Assembly: GCA_949878885.1 (NCBI GenBank)
Contig: CATLBN010000004.1
Location: 29,790-93,789 of the forward strand
Direction of reading: 5' to 3'
Length of the DNA stretch: 64,000 nt
Origin: an uncultured Clostridia bacterium
Lineage (GTDB): Bacteria; Bacillota; Clostridia; Christensenellales; Borkfalkiaceae
Shown here: positions 34,341 through 44,400 of the stretch, piece after piece
Layout: each line of letters begins with the position of its first letter
How positions within the stretch are numbered: the stretch's first letter is position 1
Notes under the pieces: generated by a model
What the model was told of the DNA's origin: nothing
Database searches by the model: none
What the model saw: only the letters and a program-made list of their open reading frames with translations
Translations under genes and position numbers: made by a program

Positions 34341-37082
34341 TTAAACGTATTCTATTTCCCAAATTTTATCGAAAAGTCCCATATAACAGTTAGGATTTTG
34401 CACAAGCGAACTTGCTTTTATTCTGTCCTTATTATATACGCACAAATCAGAACGCTGATATGTGGGAAGCTGCACAGCAAGCTCCATTACCAAATCGTAA
34501 CAGCTATGGTATATTTCTGCGCGGTCGTCTTGTACCGTTGTTTTTCTTGCATCGTCTATCAAGCCGCTGAGCGTTTGAATTTTACCGTATTCATACGGCC
34601 ATTTGTCCTGAGCATTGAGAATGTTTTTATAGTTCCAGTTGTTAACGCTGGTAGCGTTACTGTCTTTATGGTAAACCTGATACATATCGGGGTCAAGCGT
34701 TGAAGTATAAGCCGCTGCCCATACTGCAAGACCGCCTGTATTTAGGTTTTTAAGCGCCTGAATATCCGTTTCTACGTGAATGTCAAAGCCCAAAGCATTA
34801 AGCTTGTCGCGCGCGTCAAGGAACATTTGATATGCGGGGTGGTCTTTACTTTCGCCTGCAATAGTAAATGTTAATTTAAGTTTTGTACCGATTGCAGCGT
34901 GCGCTATAGTTCTGTCTGAGGAACTTGTTTTGGTAAATACGCCGTTAACCTTAGTGTATCCAGCTTTTGCAACCAAATCCAAAATTTCGTTGTTGCTGAC
35001 GTCGTACTTTACCGACTCGTGCTCTGTAACGCCCGTAGGATATGCCCAGGAATTGAGCGATTCGGGTCTGTAAATAGGCTGTGCAAGTCCGGGATAGTAA
35101 GCTAACGTAGAATTGGCATCCATAGCTTTCATTATAGCCTGACGCACGTACAGCTCGGGTACAAACTTAGGGTTTATACCGACATAGCCGTAACCGTTGG
35201 TAAGATATCTTTCAGACCCAAGATACTTTCTGTTTCTTGTAACAGAATTTTGATTATCTCTTGTAGCGTTAGGCATACCGAAGTCGATTTCTTTTGCCTC
35301 AAGCGCAGTCATAATTTTATCGTCGTTATAAACTTTATAGTTTACGTATTTGATTTTTGCGTTGTTGATTCCCGAACCCAAAGTGGTGAACTGGTCGTTA
35401 CGCTGGAAATATACTATATTATTTTGGAAGAACGTGCTTGAAACCGCATCGTCTGTGCCTCTGGAAGTGGTGGCTTTATAGGGACCTGCGCCTACGGGAA
35501 GTCCGTTTTTCTCGGTAGCGTTTACAACTGCGTCGTAAAAAGGTTTGTTACCTGCATCTACACCGAAGTGCGTTATAGGATTGTTTTCTCCGTCGCCGCC
35601 CTTATCGTCCATTGCTTCCTGATAGAAATTTCTGGTTACGCCGTCTTTATTTGTATAAGAGCCGGAGTAATAAAACATAGGAGCTACGCTGAACGAGAAG
35701 TTATATATAGCTTTGGGGTCTATACCGTTTATAACAATTTTTAAAACGTCGTGCTGACCGTTTAAGGTTGCGCCGAATTTACCGTTAAATGTATTTGTTT
35801 TATAAGTTGTTATACCCGAAATGGTTTTTACCGCCAACTCGCCGTTATTTTCCTCTTTAATATCTTCGTAATACTTAGATATTTCTTCGCCGGTAAACGT
35901 TTCCAAAACGCTTGATGCGGTAGCCCAATACTGTAAAACCTGGGAAATTGAGGATTTTGCTCTGTCAGAGGTGTAGCTTTCAACTACAAGATTAACGCAA
36001 TAAGCGCGCTGCAACTGTTCTATTGCATATTCTTCGCTGCAATTATTGTTGTCTTGTATATATTGATTTACCTTATCAGAAGTAGTTGCCGCAGCTATTT
36101 CGTCTATTATATCTTGGTCGGTTATATCGTTGCTGCCGCCCGTAGTATTTATTGCGTCGGGATGGTTTTTATCGAGCGTTGTATAGTAAAGCTCACCGTC
36201 GTCCTTTTCGCCGTTGCCGTTCAAGTCGTCGTAAATATCTACTATAGCGCCGTTTGCTTCTTGTTTTTGCTGAACTTTTATTATGCCTTCGTTAAAAAGA
36301 TAAGCCTGCCAAGCAGCGGTAAAACGGTAAGAATCTTTATAGCTCTCATACCAGCTTGTCGAAATGTTGGTCCAATCGGTTTCCGCTTCGTTTCTGAATA
36401 ATTTTCTAACCGTTTCAAGGTCGGACTTCTGGTCTGCGGTTAAATCTTCTACTGTTAAAGAATAATCTTCAGACCAATCGATAAGCGCTTGTATTCTTTC
36501 CATAGCGGCTTGAGTAAACCTGCCGTCGTCAATTTCGGCGTCGTCATCCAAACCGGGTTTTTGTTCGCGGTATGCCTTTAAACCTTTGATATCGGTTGAA
36601 TAGATTGTGGACGAACCTGTGTAAACGCGGTCAAGATAAACGTATAAATTAAACAACACGTCTTTAATGGTAAGTTCGTGCTTGCCGTCGCTGAACATAA
36701 TGCCTTTTTTAATTACAAATTCGTACTCCGTTCTGCCTTCGGTATCGCCGGTTGCCGTAACGTTGCCGCTTCTATCGTACATCGTAGTTTTGTAATCGAG
36801 AACAACCGTAGGCTGGTCCTCGCCGCAAACAAGCTCTTCGCCGCTTTCTTTGCCCTGTACGTCCGCACTGTTGGTAAGCATACCGATTTGGGTTAAACCG
36901 ATTATACTGCCGTCGTTACCGGAAGTATAATAAAACGGATTGAAGTTTCCGTCCAAAGCGCTGGTAGCAAGCTGAAGCGGGCGCTTTTCCGGGTCGAGAT
37001 TTTCTTTTTTACAACCGGATACGCCCAACAGCATAGTTGCTCCCAATACTGCGCAAACCGCTCCTTTAAAAATTTTATTCAT
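34341..37082 (-). CDS. oppA: Oversized oligopeptide-binding lipoprotein, OppA-like
   Basis: This is the extracellular solute-binding protein (family 5) of the adjacent importer, anchored by lipobox VSGC with Cys 24. Family features include FSDGKHELTIKDVLFNLYVY early, GAGPYKATT in the middle, and RQAIMKAMDAN and DARKTTVQDDRAEIYHSCYDLVM near the C-terminus. It is 913 residues, against about 540-600 for most members. The excess is mainly an acidic insert in the N-terminal third (roughly residues 150-400) that interrupts lobe I. The insert may contact other surface proteins such as the nearby subtilase; that is inference. Promoters close to the gene are not obvious, so it is probably read through from upstream. 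Confidence 0.9.
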   Translation of the reverse strand: MNKIFKGAVCAVLGATMLLGVSGCKKENLDPEKRPLQLATSALDGNFNPFYYTSGNDGSIIGLTQIGMLTNSADVQGKESGEELVCGEDQPTVVLDYKTTMYDRSGNVTATGDTEGRTEYEFVIKKGIMFSDGKHELTIKDVLFNLYVYLDRVYTGSSTIYSTDIKGLKAYREQKPGLDDDAEIDDGRFTQAAMERIQALIDWSEDYSLTVEDLTADQKSDLETVRKLFRNEAETDWTNISTSWYESYKDSYRFTAAWQAYLFNEGIIKVQQKQEANGAIVDIYDDLNGNGEKDDGELYYTTLDKNHPDAINTTGGSNDITDQDIIDEIAAATTSDKVNQYIQDNNNCSEEYAIEQLQRAYCVNLVVESYTSDRAKSSISQVLQYWATASSVLETFTGEEISKYYEDIKEENNGELAVKTISGITTYKTNTFNGKFGATLNGQHDVLKIVINGIDPKAIYNFSFSVAPMFYYSGSYTNKDGVTRNFYQEAMDDKGGDGENNPITHFGVDAGNKPFYDAVVNATEKNGLPVGAGPYKATTSRGTDDAVSSTFFQNNIVYFQRNDQFTTLGSGINNAKIKYVNYKVYNDDKIMTALEAKEIDFGMPNATRDNQNSVTRNRKYLGSERYLTNGYGYVGINPKFVPELYVRQAIMKAMDANSTLAYYPGLAQPIYRPESLNSWAYPTGVTEHESVKYDVSNNEILDLVAKAGYTKVNGVFTKTSSSDRTIAHAAIGTKLKLTFTIAGESKDHPAYQMFLDARDKLNALGFDIHVETDIQALKNLNTGGLAVWAAAYTSTLDPDMYQVYHKDSNATSVNNWNYKNILNAQDKWPYEYGKIQTLSGLIDDARKTTVQDDRAEIYHSCYDLVMELAVQLPTYQRSDLCVYNKDRIKASSLVQNPNCYMGLFDKIWEIEYV

Positions 37083-37111
37083 ATAAATACAGCCTCCTGT
37101 TTATTTACTTT

Positions 37112-38416
37112 TTAAGCGTTATAACCTATAAGTTGTTCGCCTTTTAGAGTAAGCTTATAATTACTAACGGTAAAACCCGTATATTTTTGCATAAATGCAT
37201 TATCGGTATCTTTGCTTGCTCCTTCAGACCTTACTCCTCCGCAAATCCAGCTTTCGGTATCGCTTGCGGAAACGTTTCTTAACGCAACGTCCTTACTTCC
37301 TTTAATTTCCAATTCAATATCGTTTATATTAAAGTTTTCAAGCGTTGCGCCGTCTTCTATACCATGACATACAAGATAAACCGCTACGTTTGTTCTTATG
37401 CCTACGTTTATAGTTGCTTTTACGTTGGATACGGTTAAATTTTTAACGCTTGCTTTTGCCGTAAATGCGCCGAATATAGAATATGCCTGACCTGCGGAAA
37501 CGGAATTGTTTGAAAATTCCAGATTTTTAAGCGTATAGCCGTTACCTTCGATTTTACAGTTAAAGTCGCCTGTATAGAAGGATATAACTTTGCCTTTGCA
37601 GTCTATAACTTTTTCTCCGCCGGCTTCTGCCTCCGCGGTATAAATGTAATAAGTTTTATCGCTTGCGGTATTCAGCAGCATAGTTATAACCTGGTCTGCA
37701 TTGCGCACTACATCGTAAACGCCTTTTATATATTTAGCGTAAACTATTGCATTACCTGTTTCCGGTCTTGAAATAGCACCGGACAACGCCTGCGTGCAAT
37801 TTATATCAGTATAATACTGCAGGAAGGTATAATCCGTACTTTCCATTGGCGCGTTATAGTTAAGAGTAACAGTACCGCCTCTGCCGAAATTTCTTTCAGA
37901 AAGAATTTTGTCGGGGGCATATTTGATGTTATCTGTTCCTGTAATCGTATCGGTTCCGCCAAGGCGTATTTCAACGAATTGGTCTCTTATCCAATCTGCC
38001 GCTATATACCAATGCTCGCCTTGCTGAATTTTTTTATTAAAATCCACTTCTTCGTCGCTTAAAATTGCTATTCCGTTTTCGTCAAACATAGGTTTACCGT
38101 CAGAAAGCTTAACGTAATACCAACCGTTGAATACGTAACCCAACCTGTACATAGTGCTTTCTCCGTTTTTATCTGTAAACGAAGCTATATAGGAATCGGG
38201 TGTGTAATATATGTTTTTTTCGGTTGAAACAGTCGTAGAATCAAACGAGCCGCCCGCAGCGTAATAAGTTACGCATTGATTTTTTGCGTTGTTTTCGTCA
38301 AGAATACTGTCAGTAGACGGCGCGCCGATTGCGCAGCCTGCGGCAAAAGCCGCAAACGACGCAATCGCAGTTGCCGCACAGATTATTAACAATTTAAATC
38401 TTGTAATGCTTTTCAT
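37112..38416 (-). CDS. Lipoprotein with an InlB-type repeat
   Basis: This 434-residue lipoprotein has the lipobox AAGC with Cys 28. The region around MYRLGYVFNGWYYVKLSDG (about 88-106) matches the Listeria-Bacteroides InlB B-repeat (Flg_new) style, often seen in adhesive or surface proteins. The C-terminal half has beta-helix-like GLUG-region phrases (KVISFYTGDFNCKIEGNGYT; NLEFSNNSV). No catalytic residues are visible. It starts right after the stop codon of the subtilase gene and precedes oppA by 29 bases, so it belongs to the same operon. Confidence 0.78.
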   Translation of the reverse strand: MKSITRFKLLIICAATAIASFAAFAAGCAIGAPSTDSILDENNAKNQCVTYYAAGGSFDSTTVSTEKNIYYTPDSYIASFTDKNGESTMYRLGYVFNGWYYVKLSDGKPMFDENGIAILSDEEVDFNKKIQQGEHWYIAADWIRDQFVEIRLGGTDTITGTDNIKYAPDKILSERNFGRGGTVTLNYNAPMESTDYTFLQYYTDINCTQALSGAISRPETGNAIVYAKYIKGVYDVVRNADQVITMLLNTASDKTYYIYTAEAEAGGEKVIDCKGKVISFYTGDFNCKIEGNGYTLKNLEFSNNSVSAGQAYSIFGAFTAKASVKNLTVSNVKATINVGIRTNVAVYLVCHGIEDGATLENFNINDIELEIKGSKDVALRNVSASDTESWICGGVRSEGASKDTDNAFMQKYTGFTVSNYKLTLKGEQLIGYNA

Positions 38417-41400
38417 TTAGTCCTTCTTTTCGGATTTACCTGTGGATTGTTTGGGTTTACCGCTTTTTTGAGAAGTATTGCCGTTAGATTTTGCAACGCT
38501 TGTTTTACGTTTAGCCGTTGACGAGCCGGACTTTACTGAGTCGGATTTTGCAGATTTTTCAGTTTTATCGGAACTTTTCGCTCCGCTTTCAGCCGTGTTT
38601 TCCGTCTTATCCGAATTTTGTTTATTTTCGGCTTCGGATTCCGCAGTTTTTACGTCTTCTGTAACGGGTTCGGCCTTTTGAACTGCTTCTGCGGCAGCTT
38701 CGGGCGTTAAAACTTCGGTTAAAGCTTTATCCGCTTCCGACGTTTCCGTTACTGTATCCGCAGCGGCACTTTCATTAACCGCTCCGTCCTTTACGGCTTG
38801 TTTGTCTTTTTTTAACTTTTTAATAAGGAATACGCAGCCTACCGCTATTGCCGCAGCGCCCAATACTCCTACGATAGGAGCCCAAACATATACGGCTTTA
38901 AACTCCGACGGACCGCCTTCGGTTACGTTTATAGCTATATCCAAAGTAAGACCGTAGCCCTGTACTCTTACGTATCTTTTAAGTTCGTCAAGTTTACCGT
39001 CATATCCCGATACAAGAGAAATTTTGCTCATATCGGCAAGTTCTGTGGAATAATCGTCGTAAGTTACGATTATTCTAAGTCCTTTCATATTAAACTTATC
39101 GCCAACTTTATACTCGCTTTTATAACTGCATTCGGGGTCAACCGACAGTGAAACCGCAGTTACCTGAATACCGAACAGCTGTTTTACGGGTTTTAATGCA
39201 GCTTCTACAGAATAAAGTTTTTCGATATTTTCAGAGCCCAAGAAATCAAGCTGTGTTTTACTGATTATATCGTTCAGCAAACGATGCGCTTCTTTTACCT
39301 GTTCGGAGAACAGCAAAACATCTTCATATTCTGCGGTACTCGTATTCCAACCCGAAATATCCTCGGGAGATTCAAAACCTTCTATAAGGTTTTTAACAAG
39401 ACGGGTATTGTCGTCGATTAATTCGCCCAATAGCGTTTTTGCGCCGAAATACTTTTGGAATATCAAATTATCGTAACCTATTCCGTTTGTAGGACAGTTA
39501 ATAATCAAAGTACTTGAAGTGCCGTCGTACACGCCGAACATATTGAGAGTTATATAATTTACAACTTCTTCTCCGAAGTTTGTATAGAACAGCGTGTTGT
39601 AACCGTACTGCTTGTAGCGATGATTTATATCCTCTACAAACAACACGGGCGCGTTTATACTTTCGAAAGTGTACTCCGTTATTCCGCTGTTATAGAATGC
39701 GAATGCGCCGATAACCTTTACGCTGTAAGGCAAGAAAACTTTTTGAAGCGTTCCTGCTTTTAAGTCGCTGAAAGAGCCGCCCTGAACAGAAACCGTTCCG
39801 TCTTTAACTTTATAATTCAAATAACCGTTGTCTGCCGACGCCGTGCGGTTTGAAGGATAAATACATAACTCGTAAGTTGTTTTGGTTATATATCTGTATA
39901 ATACGTTTTCTTCTACAAAGAATTTGGTATTCCCGTTTGCTACCGCAACAGTATTTAATTTTAATGAACCTGCAAACGCGCCGTCGCCTATTTTGGTTAC
40001 GCTTGCGGGAACGGTCAGCGAACCGAGATTGGAGCCGAAGAACGCGTATGCGCCTATTTCCTTTACGTTGGGGAAGTTTACAGAGCTATTACCCACATTA
40101 TAGAATGCGTTTGAACCTATCTGTTCTGCAGCGGTAAGGTCCAAAGCATCGGGCAACGAAGTGCAATAAGCAAACGCTGCGCTGCCTATAACTTTAACTT
40201 TATTAAGCCCTGTAACCGTTTGAAGATTTACGCAGCCTTCAAACGCGCCGTCGCCTACTTCCGTTACATTACCGAGATTTACAGATGTCAGCTTATCACA
40301 GTTTGCAAATACGCCCGCGCCTATTTTGTTTATGCCTGAGCCCAAAGTTACCGAAGATAACGAGCTGTTATAGGTAACAGTATTGCCGTTTACGATAAAT
40401 TTACCTGCGGCAAAAGTATAATCGCCCGTAGTTTCCGCTTTATCGCCGAACGTTGCAGTTGTAAGATTGGGACAATTTAAAAACGTATATGCCCCTAAAG
40501 ATTTTACTGCGGGAATATTTACTTCGCTAAGCGACTGACAGTTTGCAAACAGCGTGTCGCCTATTTCAACAACCGTTTCGGGAAGACTTACCGAAGTAAG
40601 TTTTGTACCGCTGAATACCGAACTTCCTATCTTTGAAAGCTTACCGCCGGAAGCAAACACAACTGTTTCCAAGTTTCCGCAGCCTGCAAAAGCTCCTTCG
40701 CCGATAGTTTCTACCGAAGCAGGTATTGTTATTGTTGTAATTTTGGTTCCGCGGAACGCATTGGCGTGAATTATATTTAAATTGGGAAGCGTAACGCTTG
40801 AAAGCGTTGAATAAGCAAACGCACCCTCGCCTATTTTTAAAACTCCGCTTAAATTAACAGTATCTACCGTACAGCCGGCAAAAGCATACGGAGCTATTTC
40901 GGTTGTGCCGGATTTAAGCGTAAACCCTGTTGCATTTTTAGGCGCAAGCAAAAGCGTATTGCCCGAATAAACGCCGTCTGACATATTTGCTTGATAAGGC
41001 GTGCCTTCAAACGCTCTGTCGCCGATTTGCGCAACGCTTGAAAGACCTTCTACGGTTGTAAGTTTACTGCAGCCGCGGAACATTTCGTCGCCGACCGCCG
41101 TAAATTTATCCAATACAACTTTTTCCAAAGAAGTGCAGCCTTTGAATACTGCGCTGCCGCAAATATGCAAACCTGTTATGGTTGTGCCCGAGATAGCGCC
41201 TAAGTTTACTTCTTTCAAAGAAGTGCAACCTTCGAACGCTCTGTCGTTCATTGTTCCTATCTTCTGCATTTCAACAACCTGTTCCAAAGCCGTACAGTTT
41301 CTGAATACGTCTCTGTCCAAAGTTATTGTTTTACAGTTGCTTAAATCTACTTTTTTAAGTTTGTTGCACCCGCGGAAAGCATAGCGCCGTATAACCGAAA

Positions 41401-44400
41401 GGTCGGCATCCGCAACAGGCTGTTTTTTTTGCGAAATAAAATATACTTCTTCAAGCGCTTTGCAGTTTTCAAACGCCGATTCGTTTATTTGAGTTACAGT
41501 TCTGGGTATTATTATAACTCTTATATTATTGTTGTCTTTAAACGCATCCTCGCCGATGTTCATAATATTTTGGTCATCGGGAATTTTTAAAACGCCGTTT
41601 TCTCCGCCTAATCCGTTATAATCAGTTAAAACGTAGTTGTTTACGGTAAACGGTTCCTGTACGCTCAGCGTAACCTGAGTACGTGCGAGTTCTTTGCCGT
41701 TACTGTCAACCGCTATAGCGGTAATTATTGAGTCGCCCTTCTTTTCCTGCGTAATTACTACGCCGTTTTCATCTACTTTGGCTATTTCTTCTTTAGAAGA
41801 AGACCATCTGAGCTTCAAAGACGAAACAGGATAATACCAAGCTTCGGAAACAACTTCCAAATTGATTTTCTGACCTGCGTTAACCTTTACAATGCCCTGA
41901 GCTTTTTTAAGACTTCCGTCGGAAGTTTCTATTACTCCGAAAGAAAAATTAGGCACACTCAGTTCTCTGTTGCTGTCTACAACGTGAACGATAATTTCCC
42001 TGCTTACGCCTCTGCCCGTAACGGTAACGTACGAGGTACCGGGTTTAACACCGAATATTTCGCCGTTTTTAACCTTAATGTTTCCCATACCGCGGCGGCA
42101 TTCCCAAGTGAAAGCCGAAGGACTTGCTTCGCCTTCGTACGAAAGTTCTATCTTACGCACTTCGTTAACGTCGATAGTAATTTCTTTATCGCCTACTATA
42201 TCGAAAGTTTCAGGCAGTGAATAGTCGCTGGAATTATTGAAATTCAGCTTATACATACTGTGGTTCAGCGCATAATCGTCTAACTGAACATACAGTTTAC
42301 CGCCGAATTTTTCGTAAATATCGGTTATTTCAATAGTTACTGTTGTAGTGCCGTTTTTAACAGCGTTGTAAACGGGCGTTACATATCTTGTAACCATTTT
42401 TAAAAGATTTGTGTCTACTTCGTCTTCTTCGTTGTATTCTCTTTCTGAATAGCAAAGAATTACCGATTGCGCGTAATTGTTATCGAATACATCAAGGTCT
42501 AAATAAATTCTCTGCTTGTCTTTATTTCCGTCTTTATAATCGTAATACCTTATACGCGTGTCAACAAGCACCGGAGCTTCATAGTCCACGTAGAAGCTCA
42601 TTGTAAACGTATTTCCGTCGTTTTGCTTTTCAGGGTCGTCGGCGTCTTCGGCATATTGATAGAAATGGAATTCCAATCTATACTTGCCGTTGGCTTTGAG
42701 CCCCAAATCCAGCGGATTTAAATCCATTTTGACAAATGCGGGAGAAGAACTGCCGCCGTTTGCGTAAGCTTTTCCGACTCTGTAAATATTGCTGTTTGGA
42801 ACGGCAATTTGTTCGCCTGTGTACTCGTCGTATAAACTGTAAGTTACAAGTTCCGCATTACGCAAAAGCCCTGCGTACAGCGCCCTTATACCTGTTGTGG
42901 TTAAATAGTTGCTGTTATTGTCTTCTCCGTAATAATCGTTAAAACAAGATACTGCCGCGTGCTCGGGGTCAACATAAATTTTGTCTGCCGCTTCGTCCTG
43001 CACATACGAATATCCGCCCATAGGCACGAAATATTGTTCGTTATAATACGTTGCATATGCCTGAGTTGCCCAAACGCTTGCGTTAGGACGCGTTTCGTCG
43101 GTATATGAAGTATCCTGTTCGAATTCCGAAATTTCATAGCAATCGTAATCGAGCATAGGAGCAGATTCCCAATCGCCGTAAAAGCCCATAAACGGCAATG
43201 TTAAACTGCATTGGTTTTCGGTTTGAGATACAAGTTTTAAAAAGCCTTCTACAAACATTCCGTTTTCAAAGCTTGTATCTATATAACTCTTTTCTTTTGC
43301 CGAAAGCGAAAGACGGACTTCTACGGGAACCTGACCCGCATTTGCCGCAACTGTAAATTCGGCTCCGCTTGTTATTTTTTTGCCGTTTACATACCATTCG
43401 GCAGGGTTATCGTTAAGCAGATACGCTTTTTCCGCAACCGAAAGTCCGTTTGCAGCAAGCGTTTCCGTCATAAATATAGTTTCAGCTTTAAATTTTAAAT
43501 CTGTATTGCCGAAATTTGCAACATAGAATTTAAGCGTATAATTGCCTTGTTTCTTTTCGTCTTCGCCGAGTTCTATTTTAGGACGGTTATCTTCGCCACC
43601 GTTATCCTTACCTTCTATCGTATAGAGATAAGCGTTTGAATTCATAACGTTATCCAGCGTGGCAAGACCTGCGCCCTGCTTTCTGGGAGAATACGGCAAG
43701 CCCTCTTGGTCGTAAACCGTTTCCGCGGTACTCATCATTATTTGATTGATTACTCTGGTAAGCTTTACGTTATCTATTTTGCCGTCTGTTTTAACGCCGT
43801 ATTTATCTGCGTTGGTTTTTATATGACTGCGCAGTAAAGCAACGAATCCCGCAAGGTTGGGCGAAGCCATTGAAGTTCCGCTCATTTCGCTGTATCCGCC
43901 TGCAACTGCCGAAGTAATTTCTCCGCCGTGCGCGGTTACCTCGGGTTTAAGTCTAAGGTCAGGCGTCGAACCCCAGGACGAATAGTCGTTCATAAAGGGC
44001 CCTGCAAGGTAAGAATCGTTTATTTCGATTATACCGGTAGACCTTCCCTTGCCCGTTGCGGCATCTTCGGTTAAAAGCGTACCTGCGTCCATATTAACCG
44101 CTATTGCGGGAACGGGGTCGTCTATATCGCCGAGCGACATAGAAACCGTGCCGGATACGTTGTTGTAAATTATTACGGCGTCCGCTCCGAAAGTCATAGC
44201 GTTATAAACTTTGGTTTGGAAAGTAGGTCCGCCGCGCTTAATAAGCGCAATGGTGCCGTCTACAGGCTTTCCGTTATAAGTTTTATCGGCTAATTCCTGT
44301 TGAATACGTCTGGAATAGTTTGCAACTTCGCCTGTTCCCGATACGGTAACATATTTATAAGTTGCGGTTTTGCCGCCGGTTTTTCCGAGTATCTGCTCTA

